Source: Microbacterium sp. TNHR37B (GTDB taxonomy: Bacteria; Actinomycetota; Actinomycetes; Actinomycetales; Microbacteriaceae). Taken from it: DNA of 64,000 bases. Of the stretch, positions 51,307 to 62,999 are shown in pieces. A program made the translations under genes and the position numbers. Each line of letters starts with the position of its first letter. Within the stretch, counting starts at the first letter, position 1. The notes below the pieces were generated by a model. That model did no database searches and had not been told where the DNA came from. It saw only the letters and a list, made by a program, of their open reading frames with translations. Location of the stretch: contig NZ_LQGV01000001.1 of assembly GCF_001620065.1 (NCBI RefSeq), positions 434,001 through 498,000 on the forward strand. Direction: 5' to 3'.

Positions 51307-53217
51307 CTACTGGAGCTCCGCGAGCGCTCGTCGCTGCCCGTCGAGCTCGCGGAGCGTCATGCGCACCGTGCGTCCCTCCTCAGAGTCCGGAGCGACCCTC
51401 TGGATCGCGGACAGCAAGGCGCGCTTGCGGGCATCGATCGCGCGGATGCGCAGTCGTCGGCACATCGCCAGAGCGGAGTTGGCGGCCTCCGCCTCGGTGA
51501 GCGCAGGGAAGGCCGCCGTCAGCAGTTCGACCGCGAGTGAGCGGTAAGGCTCGCGAACCGACTCCACGGCGTCTGAGGCCCACCCCGCACGTGTCCGATC
51601 GTCGTGGGCGAGCCTTGCGACGATGGCCTGCCGGACTGCGTCGAGCGCGGGATGCTGCAGCGGGATGCTGAGTGCCGCATCGACCTCACGGGGATCGATC
51701 GCGTGACCGTACTGGAGTACACCCATGAGGGCATCCCGTTCCAGGGCCACATCCGCCGTACGCGGCAACGATGAGAGGGTGACGCGGGTGCTCGGAGGCG
51801 GTGCGTCGGTGCCGGGGCCGTCCGCCGATGCCGGCATCTGCCCGGACGTCTGTGTGGCGCTCCGGTCGCTCGCGTCCCGATCGGACGCCGGCTTGCCCTC
51901 TCCCCCGCGTTGGGCGGCGCGAACGACCGCACGGTGCACTTCGGAGAGCTCCTCGCCCAATCGTTTGGAGAGGAGATGCTCGTATCGGCTGCGCACGCCC
52001 CCGTCACGGATCTCGGCAACGATGGGCGCGGTAGCCCGGAGCGCCGCCAGACGCCCTTCGACCGACTCGAGGTCGTGTTCACCGATGCGCCGGTCGATCA
52101 CGAACTCGAAGAGCGGCGACTTGAGATCGACCATCGAGCGCACGGCCGCATCGCCTCGCTCGAGGCGCAGATCACACGGATCGAGACCCTCCGGGCCAAC
52201 GGCCACATAGCTGCGCAGCGATGACCCACGCGCTTCGGCGAACGCACGCACGGCGGCCTTCTGCCCGGCGGCATCGGGATCGAACGTGAAGATGATCTCT
52301 CCCGACGCATCGCCGCCGACGACCCGCCCCACCACGCTCATGTGGTCCGAGCCGAAAGCCGTACCGCACGTGGCGATCGCCGTCGTCACGCCGGCGAGGT
52401 GGCACGCCATGACGTCGGTGTAGCCCTCCACCACCACGACGCGGTGGTCCCGGCTGATGGCCTTCTTCGCGATGTCGAGGCCGTACAGAACTTGGGCCTT
52501 CTTGTAGATCAAGGTCTCGGGGGTGTTCAGGTACTTGGGGCCCTGATCGTCGTCATACAGGCGTCGCGCGCCGAAGCCGATGGTCTGACCGGTGATGTCG
52601 CGAATGGGCCAGATGAGCCGACCGCGGAATCGGTCGTAGACGCCGCGCTGGCCCTGCGAGACGACTCCCGCGGCAGACAGTTCTTCATCAGTGAAGCCTT
52701 GCGAGCGGAGGGCATCCCGCGCTCCGTCCCATCCCCGTGGCGCATACCCGATCCCGAAGTGCGCGGCGGCGCCTGCGTCGAAGCCCCGCTCCCCCAGGAA
52801 CCGTCGCGCGGTCTCCGCCTCGGGCGAGGCCAGCTGAGCCCGGAACCACTCCGCGGCAGCGGTGTTGACGGCGTACAAGCGCGTGCGTCCACTGGTCTCG
52901 GGCGCCGGACCACCGTCTTCGTAATGGAGCGTGAACCCCAAGCGGGCGGCGAGCTTCTCCACGGCCTCGGTGAAGCTCAGATGATCGATGGCGCGCAGGA
53001 AGGAGTAGACGTCGCCGGATTCGCCGCAGCCGAAGCAGTGGTAATACCCCACTTGGGGTCGGACGTTGAAGCTCGGGCTCTTCTCGTCGTGGAATGGGCA
53101 GAGCCCCTTGAGCGAGCCGACGCCGGCAGACTTCAGTGCGACTCGTTCGCCGATGATGTCGGCGATGTTGGTGCGTGCCTTGACCTCGTCGACGTCGGCC
53201 TGCCGGATGCGTGCCAC
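51307..53217 (-). CDS. dnaG: DNA primase
   Basis: A 636-residue primase making RNA primers at the replication fork. N-terminal zinc domain: CPFHDEKSPSFNVR with CFGCGES (CHC2 type). TOPRIM core: VVVVEGYTDVMACHLAG with catalytic Glu, then FTFDPDAAGQKAA with acidic ligands. A C-terminal helicase-binding part follows after a Gly/Ser/Pro linker. GTG 53217 is two bases downstream of the dgt stop, and family homology begins at ARIRQADVDEVK, so longer starts inside dgt are rejected. Confidence 0.95.
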   Translation of the reverse strand: MARIRQADVDEVKARTNIADIIGERVALKSAGVGSLKGLCPFHDEKSPSFNVRPQVGYYHCFGCGESGDVYSFLRAIDHLSFTEAVEKLAARLGFTLHYEDGGPAPETSGRTRLYAVNTAAAEWFRAQLASPEAETARRFLGERGFDAGAAAHFGIGYAPRGWDGARDALRSQGFTDEELSAAGVVSQGQRGVYDRFRGRLIWPIRDITGQTIGFGARRLYDDDQGPKYLNTPETLIYKKAQVLYGLDIAKKAISRDHRVVVVEGYTDVMACHLAGVTTAIATCGTAFGSDHMSVVGRVVGGDASGEIIFTFDPDAAGQKAAVRAFAEARGSSLRSYVAVGPEGLDPCDLRLERGDAAVRSMVDLKSPLFEFVIDRRIGEHDLESVEGRLAALRATAPIVAEIRDGGVRSRYEHLLSKRLGEELSEVHRAVVRAAQRGGEGKPASDRDASDRSATQTSGQMPASADGPGTDAPPPSTRVTLSSLPRTADVALERDALMGVLQYGHAIDPREVDAALSIPLQHPALDAVRQAIVARLAHDDRTRAGWASDAVESVREPYRSLAVELLTAAFPALTEAEAANSALAMCRRLRIRAIDARKRALLSAIQRVAPDSEEGRTVRMTLRELDGQRRALAELQ

Positions 53218-53219
53218 GG

Positions 53220-54608
53220 TCAGAGCCCTTCGAGGGGCTCGGGGAGGGCGAAGGCGTGCGATATCGTCGCGCGTCCGTCGCCTGAGACGAGACCCAGCTC
53301 CCGGAGGTCGACGGGACCGATCAGACGCGAGTGCCACTCGATGGCGAAACGGTCGGTGAGCGTGGCGACCTGATCGACCACCACCCGTCGCTTCGCCGCG
53401 TCGTCGTCCGCGCTCGCGAACTCACCGGCGTGGATGGTGTCGAGTTGGTCGGGGCGCTCCCACAGCGCCGTCGCCAGACGCTTGAGCACACGGCGCTGCT
53501 CCTTGTAGAGCCCCTTACGCCCGTCGATCGAGACGACGAAAGCCCCGAGGACTCCCTTGAGCACCGCCATCTCGACCTCGATCACGCGCGGGACGACGAC
53601 TCGGCCTCGATAGCGAGTGAGCACCGGAGACTCGAAGTGCTCGCGAGTGGCGGCCGTCGCCGCCCGCGCGAAGCGGCCGATCAGGTCGGACGTGAGATTC
53701 TTCAGCCGGGCGACGGCACCGCGTGAGCCGTCGAAGTCGCTCAGCCACTCCGGAAGCCGGGTGAGGCGGTACAGCGCATCGGCCAGCTCGTCGCGGGTGT
53801 AGCCGTATCCCACCCACGACTGGATGGCGGTCAGCAAAGCCTCCCGCTCGCGCGGATCGGCAAGTCGACGCGGGTCGAGGTAGCCGTTGAGGATGGCGTC
53901 CTCGAGATCGTGCACCGAGTACGCGATGTCGTCGGAGAGGTCCATGACCTCCGCTTCGATGCAGCGCACGCGGCCCGGAGCGTGGGCCCGCATCCAGTGG
54001 AAGACGCTCTCGTCCTCGGGATACACGCCGAACTTCTGGCGCCCGCCGGGATCGGGCACCGCGTGGTCCGCGGTCCACGGATACTTGCAGGAGGCGTCGA
54101 GGCTCGCGCGGGTCAGGTTCAGTCCATAGCTCTCGCCGTCGGCGCCCAAGACCTTGGGCTCGAGTCGGCTGAGGATGCGGAGGGTCTGGGCATTGCCCTC
54201 GAAACCGCCGATGTCGTGCGCCCACTCGTTGAGCGCCCGTTCGCCGTTGTGCCCGAAGGGCGGGTGACCGATGTCATGGCTGAGGCAGGCGGTGTCCACG
54301 ACGTCGGGAGACAGCTCCAGCGCAACGGCGAGCTCGCGACCCACCTGGGCCACTTCGAGGGAGTGGGTGAGACGATTGCGCGCGAAGTCAGCGGGGCTCG
54401 CGGGGCTCAGGACCTGCGTCTTCGACGCGAGCCGGCGCAGCGCCGCCGAGTGCAGCACCCGCGCACGGTCGCGGGCGAAACTGTCGCGCTGGGACCGGTG
54501 CGTCTCGGGATGGAAGCGTTCCGCATCGTGGTCGTCGTATCCGGCGGGACGGCCGGAGGAGACGCCCACGCTCCCGCCGGTGCCGGAATGCACCATCGCG
54601 TCAGCCAC
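53220..54608 (-). CDS. dgt: Deoxyguanosinetriphosphate triphosphohydrolase (dGTPase-like, HD domain)
   Basis: A 462-residue HD-domain phosphohydrolase that cleaves dGTP to deoxyguanosine and triphosphate, balancing dNTP pools beside primase. HD metal motif: NRLTHSLEVAQVGRE, then LSHDIGHPPFGHNGE, a later Asp in DLSDDIAYSVHDLED. The N-terminus is variable; GTG 54608 has GGAG about seven bases upstream and overlaps the dusB stop; ATG 54596 is a shorter alternative. Confidence 0.9.
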   Translation of the reverse strand: MADAMVHSGTGGSVGVSSGRPAGYDDHDAERFHPETHRSQRDSFARDRARVLHSAALRRLASKTQVLSPASPADFARNRLTHSLEVAQVGRELAVALELSPDVVDTACLSHDIGHPPFGHNGERALNEWAHDIGGFEGNAQTLRILSRLEPKVLGADGESYGLNLTRASLDASCKYPWTADHAVPDPGGRQKFGVYPEDESVFHWMRAHAPGRVRCIEAEVMDLSDDIAYSVHDLEDAILNGYLDPRRLADPREREALLTAIQSWVGYGYTRDELADALYRLTRLPEWLSDFDGSRGAVARLKNLTSDLIGRFARAATAATREHFESPVLTRYRGRVVVPRVIEVEMAVLKGVLGAFVVSIDGRKGLYKEQRRVLKRLATALWERPDQLDTIHAGEFASADDDAAKRRVVVDQVATLTDRFAIEWHSRLIGPVDLRELGLVSGDGRATISHAFALPEPLEGL

Positions 54609-55767
54609 CGCTGTGCTCCAACTCGGCATCAGCGATGGCGCTGGACTCGGCCGCGTCGAGGTCGCGTGACTCCAGCCAGCGATCGGGCAGGGCCGGTCGT
54701 TTTGGCGTGCCCGCCCGGCCCCGCTGGCCTTCCGCCGCCGCGCCCGGATACGGGGCATCGCTGTCGAGCTCCGCAAGAATCACGTCGATCTCTGCCAGCG
54801 TCGAGACCGTCGCCAGACGTGCGCGGGTCTCTCCCCCGACCGGGTACCCCTTGAAGTACCAGGCGACGTGCTTGCGGATGTCCCGGCAGCCGCGGTCCTC
54901 GCTGTCGAAGAACTCCACCAGAAGCTCCGCGTGCCGCCGGAAGGCCCGGCACACGAACCCCAAGGTCGCGTCGACGGGTTCCCCGGCAGCGGCGTTCGGG
55001 CCGCCGAGCGCACGGGCGAGATCGCCGAACAACCAGGGCCGGCCGAGGCAGCCGCGACCCACGACCACGCCGTCGCATCCGGTCTCTGCCATCATGCGGG
55101 CAGCGTCGTCGGCCGACCAGATGTCGCCATTGCCGAGCACCGGCACGCTCGTGACCGCGCGCTTGAGCTCGGCGATCGCTTCCCAGTCGGCGTGGCCCGA
55201 GTAGAACTCCGCGGCGGTACGTGCGTGAAGAGCGACGGCCGCGACACCGGCGTCTTCGGCGATCCGTCCCGCATCGAGGTAGGTGAGGTGATCGCTGTCG
55301 ATGCCCTTGCGCATCTTCACCGTCAGGGGGATGTCGCCTGCCGCGCGCGCAGCCCGCGTGACGATGTCGCGGAAGAGGTCGAGTTTCCAGGGCAGCGCCG
55401 CTCCGCCGCCCTTGCGGGTGACCTTGGGTACCGGGCAGCCGAAGTTCAGGTCGATGTGATCGGCGTGGTCTTCGGCGACGATGATGCGGACCGCGGCTTC
55501 CACGGTGGCCGGATCGACGCCGTAGAGCTGGATCGAACGCGGCGTCTCAGACTCGTGATGCCGGATGAGCCGCATCGTGGTGGCGTTGCGCTCGACCAGG
55601 GCACGGGTCGTGATCATCTCGCTGACGTAGAGCCCGGCCCCGTACTCGCGGCAGAGCCGCCGAAACGCGGTGTTCGTGATTCCCGCCATCGGTGCCAGCA
55701 CCACCGGCGCGTCGAGGGCGATCGGCCCGATGCGCAGGCGGGCGGGCGAGGTGACAGTGGTGGACAT
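54601..55767 (-). CDS. dusB: tRNA dihydrouridine synthase
   Basis: A 388-residue FMN enzyme reducing uridines in tRNA. Flavin and active-site elements are VLAPMAGITNTAFRRLCR, the catalytic Cys in DLNFGCPVPKVTRKGGG, VALHARTAAEFYSGHADW and GNGDIWSADDA. DusB-type by synteny and length; exact target positions on tRNA are not inferable. A C-terminal ~60-residue tail is Ala/Pro-rich. ATG 55767 chosen. It starts the dusB-dgt-dnaG transcription unit and is divergent from the peroxidase gene. Confidence 0.9.
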   Translation of the reverse strand: MSTTVTSPARLRIGPIALDAPVVLAPMAGITNTAFRRLCREYGAGLYVSEMITTRALVERNATTMRLIRHHESETPRSIQLYGVDPATVEAAVRIIVAEDHADHIDLNFGCPVPKVTRKGGGAALPWKLDLFRDIVTRAARAAGDIPLTVKMRKGIDSDHLTYLDAGRIAEDAGVAAVALHARTAAEFYSGHADWEAIAELKRAVTSVPVLGNGDIWSADDAARMMAETGCDGVVVGRGCLGRPWLFGDLARALGGPNAAAGEPVDATLGFVCRAFRRHAELLVEFFDSEDRGCRDIRKHVAWYFKGYPVGGETRARLATVSTLAEIDVILAELDSDAPYPGAAAEGQRGRAGTPKRPALPDRWLESRDLDAAESSAIADAELEHSGG

Positions 55768-55830
55768 CCTTGACATTCTCCCAGACAGCGCGGCCCCTCC
55801 GGCAGCTCTGGCGGGCATATCGTGGTCGAT

Positions 55831-56334
55831 ATGGCCGATAGCTCATCTGTGGAGATCCGTTCGATTCCGTTCCACGACGCGGAGGGAGCCGAGAAGACGC
55901 TCGCCGACTTCGGCGATGGTCCCGTTCTCATCGTCAACGTCGCCTCGAAGTGCGGTCTGACCCCCCAGTACGAGCAGCTGGAACAGCTTCAGCGTGAGTA
56001 CGGTGATCGCGGACTTCGGGTGCTCGGCTTCCCGTGCAACCAGTTCATGGGTCAGGAGCCGGGGTCGATGGAGGAGATCCTCGACTACTGCGCCGTGACG
56101 TGGGGCGTGAGCTTCCCGATCATGGACAAGATCCGCGTCAACGGCTCACACGCAGCGCCGCTGTACAAGGCGCTCAAGAAGGCCCGCAACCACGAGGGCG
56201 CCAAGGGGCCCGTGATGTGGAACTTCGAGAAGTTCCTGCTGACGCCCTCGGGCGAGGTGCATCGATTCCGTCCGCAGACCAAGCCCGACGCGCCCGAGGT
56301 CATCGCCGCGATCGAGGCGAGCCTGCCTGCCTGA
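55831..56334 (+). CDS. Glutathione peroxidase family protein
   Basis: A 167-residue thiol peroxidase of the GPx family. Catalytic Cys is in NVASKCGLTPQY, with Gln in GFPCNQFMGQEPG and Trp/Asn in MWNFEKFLL completing the site; the active residue is Cys, not selenocysteine. Actinobacteria lack glutathione, so the reductant is probably thioredoxin or mycothiol-linked; inferred. TATCGT seven bases before ATG 55831 suggests a leaderless start. Its stop touches the stop of the convergent oxidoreductase gene with no gap. Confidence 0.93.
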   Translation: MADSSSVEIRSIPFHDAEGAEKTLADFGDGPVLIVNVASKCGLTPQYEQLEQLQREYGDRGLRVLGFPCNQFMGQEPGSMEEILDYCAVTWGVSFPIMDKIRVNGSHAAPLYKALKKARNHEGAKGPVMWNFEKFLLTPSGEVHRFRPQTKPDAPEVIAAIEASLPA

Positions 56335-57015
56335 TCAGGCGGCGGTCGTCGGCGACGCCTTCCGCTCGTTCCAGACCTGGCGCGCGATCTGCGCGAAGGC
56401 CTCGGCGGGCTGGGCGCCGCTGACGCCGTACTGGCCGTCGATCACGAAGAACGGCACGCCCTGGATCCCATACGCCTGTGCCTGTGCCTGATCGGCACGA
56501 ACAGCGTCGAGGTATCGGCCTGACTCCAGTGCGGCGCGCACGTCGTCGCGATCCAGACCGACCTCCGCCGCGAGGTCGACCAGGTCGTCGATCCGCCCCA
56601 CGTGGCGTCCTTCGGTGAAGTAGGCGGACATCAGTCGCTCGGCGACCTCGTGCTGGCGGCCCTGCTCCTTGGCGTAGTGGAGCAGCTCGTGCGCCTTCAC
56701 CGTGTTCGTGTGCTGGAGCAGGTCGAAGCGATACTCCAGGCCGGTATCCGCCGCGACACCGGTGACCCGGTCGAGCATCTGGACGACCTGCTCGCGCGGC
56801 AGACCTTTGTGCCCGGCGAGGAAGTCGATCTCATCGCCTTCGAAGTCGACCGGGGTGTCGGGAGAGAGCTCATAGGAGTGGAAGGTGACCTCGACGCGGG
56901 GGGCGTCCTCGTCACCCGCCGTCGCGGCGATTCCCTTCTCGAGGTTGCGCTTGCCGATGTAGCACCAGGGGCAAGCGATATCGCTCCACACGTCGATCTT
57001 GATGGCATCCGTCAC
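56335..57015 (-). CDS. DsbA-family thiol oxidoreductase (FrnE-like)
   Basis: A 226-residue cytoplasmic protein with the redox motif CPWC in IDVWSDIACPWCYIGKRN, a helical insertion and the cis-Pro region GVPFFVIDGQYG. This matches FrnE/HCCA-isomerase-like DsbA members that lack a signal peptide. Role is probably oxidative-stress or polyketide-related in relatives, not certain here. GTG 57015 is in frame after GAGG. Convergent with the peroxidase gene. Confidence 0.88.
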   Translation of the reverse strand: MTDAIKIDVWSDIACPWCYIGKRNLEKGIAATAGDEDAPRVEVTFHSYELSPDTPVDFEGDEIDFLAGHKGLPREQVVQMLDRVTGVAADTGLEYRFDLLQHTNTVKAHELLHYAKEQGRQHEVAERLMSAYFTEGRHVGRIDDLVDLAAEVGLDRDDVRAALESGRYLDAVRADQAQAQAYGIQGVPFFVIDGQYGVSGAQPAEAFAQIARQVWNERKASPTTAA

Positions 57016-57063
57016 GAGGGAGACAACCTCGCCACGTCGCCCATCTATTCCCGACCGGAGCGA

Positions 57064-57885
57064 TCAGACTCCGGCGTCGCTCGCCGCGTTCGGTCGGTCG
57101 ACCGCCCCGCCGAACCGCCGGTCGCGGTTCGCGTAGGTCGCCATCGCATCCCAGAGGTCGGTGCGGGAGAAGTCCGGCCACAACCGATCGAGGAAGACCA
57201 TCTCCGCGTAGGCGGACTCCCAGAGCAGGAAGTTCGAGGTGCGCTGCTCCCCCGACGAACGGATGAACAGGTCGACATCGGGCATGTCGGGGACGTACAG
57301 GTGCCGGCGGATGGTCTTCTCGGTGATCGCCCGCGGTGCCAGCCTCCCGGCAGCGACCTCCGTGGCGATCGCACGCATCGCGTCGACGAGCTCGACGCGA
57401 CCGCCGTAGTTGACGCACATCGTGAGGGTGAGCACATCGTTGTCCGCCGTCAGCCGCTCGGCGAACTGCAGCTCCTTGATGACGGATCCCCACAGCCGGG
57501 GCTTGCGACCGGCCCACCGCACGCGCACTCCCCATTCGTTGAGCTGATCGCGGCGGCGGTGGAGGACGTCACGGTTGTAGCCCATGAGGAACCGGACCTC
57601 GTCGGGCGAGCGGTTCCAGTTCTCCGTGGAGAACGCATACACGCTCAAGTGCCGGACCCCGGCCTGGACGGCACCGGCGACGACATCGAGGAGCACCTCC
57701 TCACCCGCACGGTGCCCCTCGATCCGCGTGAGGCCTCGACGGTTGGCCCACCTCCCGTTGCCGTCCATGACGATCGCGACATGTCCGGGGACGCTGCCCG
57801 CGCGGAAGTCGGGCGGATACTGGCCGGTCCAGTCGAGCGGACGGTAGGGGACGGCGTCGCGGTGCGTGTAGGGCTTGGGCGTCAT
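57064..57885 (-). CDS. uppS: Isoprenyl transferase (undecaprenyl/decaprenyl diphosphate synthase)
   Basis: A 273-residue cis-prenyltransferase making the lipid carrier for peptidoglycan. Catalytic Asp41 lies in [16 protein letters not shown]; further motifs are [26 protein letters not shown] and the C-terminal [22 protein letters not shown] 57885 overlaps the recO stop by four bases. N-terminal frame extension up to 58152 belongs to recO's DNA. Confidence 0.95.
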   Translation of the reverse strand: MTPKPYTHRDAVPYRPLDWTGQYPPDFRAGSVPGHVAIVMDGNGRWANRRGLTRIEGHRAGEEVLLDVVAGAVQAGVRHLSVYAFSTENWNRSPDEVRFLMGYNRDVLHRRRDQLNEWGVRVRWAGRKPRLWGSVIKELQFAERLTADNDVLTLTMCVNYGGRVELVDAMRAIATEVAAGRLAPRAITEKTIRRHLYVPDMPDVDLFIRSSGEQRTSNFLLWESAYAEMVFLDRLWPDFSRTDLWDAMATYANRDRRFGGAVDRPNAASDAGV

Positions 57886-58610
57886 CGGTGCTGTTCCATG
57901 TGGGAGAGGGAGCGGATCCCCCGCTCGAGGTGCCACTGCGCGTAGGCGGCGACGAGACCGGAAGCGGCAGCGGTGGCACCGTCCGTAGCGGCGTCGACGA
58001 TGTCCCACTCTCCTGCCATCAAGGCACGCAGGAGAGAACTCGTCTCGGGCTGGAGCCGTGCGGCCCCTGTCGGTGCACAGGCGCTGCAGACGGTGCCGCC
58101 CAGTTGCGCGACGAACCATTCCTGAGGTCCCGCCGCGGAGCACCGGGCACACTCGCTGAGCGCCGGCGCCCAGCCCGAGAGGGCCATGACACGCAGGAGA
58201 TACGAGTCCAGAACGGACCGGGGCGCGTGGTCGCCGCGTGCCAGGGCGCGAAGGCCCCCGACGAGGAGCAGATACTGCTGCGCCGTGGCCTCGGCTTCGT
58301 TGAGCCGGTCGGCCGCTTCCACCATGGCGTGGGCGGCGGTGTAGCGGTCGTAGTGGGCCGCGATGTCGGCTCCATAGGCGCCGATCGACGAAGCCTGCTG
58401 CACCACATCGAGGGTGCGGCCGCGGTACAGCTGCACATCGGCCACCATGAATGGCTCCAGCCGGGCGCCGAAGCGCGAGGACGTGCGCCGAACACCCTTC
58501 GCCACGGCGCGGACCTTGCCGTGCCGGCGACTCAGGAGGGTGAGGATGCGGTCCGCCTCACCGAGTTTGTGGGTGCGCAGGACCACGACCTCGTCGCGGT
58601 AAGTCGGCAT
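57882..58610 (-). CDS. recO: DNA repair protein RecO
   Basis: A 242-residue recombination mediator that helps RecF-R load RecA on gaps. The OB-fold N-terminus reads [28 protein letters not shown]; the C-terminal helical part carries a zinc finger from CARCSAAG and [12 protein letters not shown] 58610 chosen. Operon with uppS by four-base overlap. Divergent from the TRIC gene. Confidence 0.93.
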   Translation of the reverse strand: MPTYRDEVVVLRTHKLGEADRILTLLSRRHGKVRAVAKGVRRTSSRFGARLEPFMVADVQLYRGRTLDVVQQASSIGAYGADIAAHYDRYTAAHAMVEAADRLNEAEATAQQYLLLVGGLRALARGDHAPRSVLDSYLLRVMALSGWAPALSECARCSAAGPQEWFVAQLGGTVCSACAPTGAARLQPETSSLLRALMAGEWDIVDAATDGATAAASGLVAAYAQWHLERGIRSLSHMEQHR

Positions 58611-58664
58611 CTATCGATTCTCTCGCACCCCACGATTATGAGGGCGACCGGCGACAATAGAGGC

Positions 58665-59351
58665 GTGACAGAGCCGCTCTTCGTGATCCCCCTGTGGGCC
58701 GACCTCCTCGCCGTGGGCCTCGGCGGCGTGCAGGGGGCCCTCTTCGCTTCCGGGTTCGTGGGGCAGCGTCGTCTCGACCTGCTGGGCGTGACGATCATCG
58801 GGATCGTGATGGGGATGGGAGGAGGTCTGATCCGAGACCTTCTGCTCAACGTCGAACTGGCGACGATGCAGAGCAACTGGTATCTCATCACGGCGGGCGC
58901 CGCCTCGCTGATCGGGATGCTGCTCGCCAACGTCTTCCAGCGTCTGAACGGCGTGATCGTGGCGCTCGACGCCCTAGTGATCGGATTGTTCGGCGCTTTC
59001 GGCACGGCCAAGGCACTCGCGATCGGACTCCCGGCCGTTCCCGCGGTCTTCGTCGGGGTCTGCGCGGCTGTCGGCGGGGGCATCCTCCGCGACGTCTTCA
59101 TGGGGCTCCCCGTGGCGATCATGCACGTGGGATCGCTGTACGCCGTGGCCGCCGGTGTCGGTTGTGCCGTCCTGGCGGCCACTCACGGCCTGGGCGCGCC
59201 GCTCGTGGCGGCGGCGATCACGTGCGTGGTGGTCACGACGGTGATCCGTCTCCTGGCGGTCCTCTTCGACATCTCACTTCCCGAGCAGCGCGCACTCCAC
59301 CGCCGCAAGGTGGCGCTGGAGACGTCGGCGATCCCGATCATCCGGTCCTGA
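58665..59351 (+). CDS. Trimeric intracellular cation channel (TRIC/UPF0126) family protein
   Basis: A 228-residue membrane protein with about seven helices built as an internal repeat: GMGGGLIRDLLLN in the first half and VGGGILRDVFMG in the second, each the Gly-Arg motif of prokaryotic TRIC channels. Selectivity is not inferable here. GTG 58665 has GACAAT six bases upstream (leaderless). Convergent with leuA. Confidence 0.92.
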   Translation: MTEPLFVIPLWADLLAVGLGGVQGALFASGFVGQRRLDLLGVTIIGIVMGMGGGLIRDLLLNVELATMQSNWYLITAGAASLIGMLLANVFQRLNGVIVALDALVIGLFGAFGTAKALAIGLPAVPAVFVGVCAAVGGGILRDVFMGLPVAIMHVGSLYAVAAGVGCAVLAATHGLGAPLVAAAITCVVVTTVIRLLAVLFDISLPEQRALHRRKVALETSAIPIIRS

Positions 59352-59385
59352 CCGGTAGCGCGACCGCGACGACGCCGTCGGGAAG

Positions 59386-61215
<1,830 letters not shown>

Positions 61216-61234
<19 letters not shown>

Positions 61235-61266
61235 CGGCTAAGAAGAAGGAGAACGCCCGCGCGCAT
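61216..61266 (-). CDS. leuA leader peptide
   Basis: A 16-residue peptide MRAGVLLLLSRRDETS with four consecutive leucine codons (CTC CTT CTT CTT, 61240-61251) just before the attenuator arms. ATG 61266 lies seven bases after TAGGGT, so the leader mRNA is probably leaderless. Ribosome stalling at the Leu codons when leucine is scarce would free the antiterminator arm. Leucine attenuators before leuA are known in actinobacteria; this copy is read directly here. Confidence 0.75.
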
Positions 61267-61273
61267 GAAAGTC

Positions 61274-61279
61274 ACCCTA
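61274..61279 (-). promoter_or_regulatory. -10 box of the leuA leader
   Basis: TAGGGT on the minus strand, seven bases before the leader ATG at 61266, a TAnnnT leaderless arrangement. No convincing -35 box. Confidence 0.5.
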
Positions 61280-61374
61280 CACCCGATCGCTTCCGCTCGG
61301 CGGGACCCGGGCACCGCTTCTGTCCGCGGCACCTCCGCCTGAGACGAAACCACCGGCGGCGACACTCGGGAGGT

Positions 61375-62004
61375 ATGAATCGTCGCGGAGCCGTCGTCGT
61401 CGCCACTCTCACCCTGGTCGTCCTGCCGCTCGCCGCGTGCGCGGCTCCGGCGTCGCCGGCCGGATCCTCCCCCGACGTCGGGTGGAGCGATGCCCGGCCC
61501 GGGCTCCCGGAGGGCGAGGTCCGCGCACAGGGGACGGTCCTCGACGACGGCTCGACCGTGTCGTTGTGCCTGGGCGCCGTCAGGGAGTCCGCTCCCCCGC
61601 AGTGCGAGGGGATACCGTTGATGGGCTGGGACTGGGACGGGGTCGACGGAAGCACGACGACAGGGGGAACGACCTGGGGTGCCTACGCGGTGCGGGGCAC
61701 GTACGACGGCGCCGGTCTCACGGTCACCCAACCTCCGATCATGCTCGCGCTGTATGACCCCCTGCCCCCGGTCGACCCCACCGGAGGCGTGCGCGGTGAG
61801 GCGACAGCGGCCGAGGCGGAAGCGATCTCCCGCGAGGTGAGTGGCCGCGTGGGCGAGTCGTTCCTCGGTGCGCAGGAGCGGGACGGCTGGGTGTGGCTGG
61901 ATGTCGTGTGGGACGACGGCACGTGGCAGGACGCCGCGGACGGTGAGTTCGGTGCGCGGAAGGTCGTCGTCCGCTCCGCGCTGCAGGAGATCGCTACGCC
62001 GTGA
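61375..62004 (+). CDS. Putative lipoprotein, unknown function
   Basis: A 209-residue protein with signal peptide and lipobox LVVLPLAACAAP (Cys22), then a Ser/Pro-rich spacer and a soluble domain with WVWLDVVWDDGTWQDAADGEFG. No family recognised. GACACT eight bases upstream of ATG 61375 may be a -10; GGGAGG also lies very close. Divergent from leuA. Its surroundings suggest a genus-level accessory gene. Confidence 0.65.
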   Translation: MNRRGAVVVATLTLVVLPLAACAAPASPAGSSPDVGWSDARPGLPEGEVRAQGTVLDDGSTVSLCLGAVRESAPPQCEGIPLMGWDWDGVDGSTTTGGTTWGAYAVRGTYDGAGLTVTQPPIMLALYDPLPPVDPTGGVRGEATAAEAEAISREVSGRVGESFLGAQERDGWVWLDVVWDDGTWQDAADGEFGARKVVVRSALQEIATP

Positions 62005-62056
62005 GAAGCCGAGGTCGTCGCGCTGAGGCTCCGCAGCGGGGGGTGGGCTCCTGCTC

Positions 62057-62998
62057 TCAGGTCAGGAGCGCGATCTTTCCTCCGGGATGCCCGGTCGCGA
62101 GCTCGCGGAGGGCTTCTGGCGCCGCGGCGAGCGGATAGGTCCGCGCAACGGGCACGATGAGCGCACCGGAGGCGGCGAGGTCGACGAGCCCGCCGCGAGC
62201 GGCGTCGCGGAATCGTGCGCTATCGGGAAGGGCGCCGGCGATCCACCGCAACCCGTCGGCGTGCGCCCGGTCCGGAGCCGCGATGGTGACGATGCGGCGG
62301 CGGTCGTGGACGAGTGTCTCGGAGACCTCGACGGCCTCGTCGGTTCCGACGGCGTCCAAGGCGGCGGCGAAGGGTGCCTCTCCGGCGAGGTCGCGCAGGC
62401 GAGCCAGGAGGCCGTCCCCGTAGGCGACGGCCTCTGCGCCGAAGCGTGTCACCCGGTCGAAGGAGGCCGGAGACGCCGTGCCGATGACCCGCAGCCCCTG
62501 TCGTCGGGCCAGCTGGACGACGGCGACGCCCACCGCCCCGGATGCTCCGTGCAGGAGGATCGTCTCGCCTCGGGATGCCTCGACGACCGCGAGCATCTCC
62601 GCGGCGGTCGTGCCGGCGAGGAGGAGATTGGCGGCCTCGGCGTGCGAGAGGGCTCCGGGCTTTCGCAGGACCTTCTGCGACGCCACGGTGATCTCGGTGG
62701 CGTATCCGCCCTGTACACGGAAGGCCAGGACCTCGTCGCCCACGGTGGCAGGCTCGCCCGAAGCGAGAACCGCGCCGTCTCCGACAGCGACGAGCTCCCC
62801 CGAGACCTCGTATCCGATCGGCACAGGGAAGGTCACTCCGCGGCGCGGATGCAGCACGTGCTTGACGTCGGCCGGATTGACGCCGGCCGCGCGCACGCGG
62901 ATGGTCACCTCACCGGGCGCGGGCGGAGCCGGATCCACCGCCTCGAACGTCCACGTCTCGGGGCCTCCGGGTCGGTGGGCGATCCATTGCCGGGCCAC
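62057..62998 (-). CDS. NADP-dependent quinone-oxidoreductase-like enzyme (MDR family)
   Basis: A 313-residue medium-chain reductase without zinc ligands. GroES-like N-terminus contains VRAAGVNPADVKHVLHPRRG and PIGYEVSGELVAVGDG; the Rossmann domain has LLHGASGAVGVAVVQLARR. Such enzymes reduce quinones or enones with NADPH. GTG 62998 is chosen because it starts one base past the era stop and the family N-terminus fits; the extension to 63055 overlaps era. Coupled to era. Confidence 0.85.
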   Translation of the reverse strand: MARQWIAHRPGGPETWTFEAVDPAPPAPGEVTIRVRAAGVNPADVKHVLHPRRGVTFPVPIGYEVSGELVAVGDGAVLASGEPATVGDEVLAFRVQGGYATEITVASQKVLRKPGALSHAEAANLLLAGTTAAEMLAVVEASRGETILLHGASGAVGVAVVQLARRQGLRVIGTASPASFDRVTRFGAEAVAYGDGLLARLRDLAGEAPFAAALDAVGTDEAVEVSETLVHDRRRIVTIAAPDRAHADGLRWIAGALPDSARFRDAARGGLVDLAASGALIVPVARTYPLAAAPEALRELATGHPGGKIALLT

Positions 62999-62999
62999 C

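Noticed and set aside
55831..56334. Possible selenoprotein glutathione peroxidase
   Set aside because: The active-site codon in SKCGLTP encodes cysteine directly, so no selenocysteine is needed.
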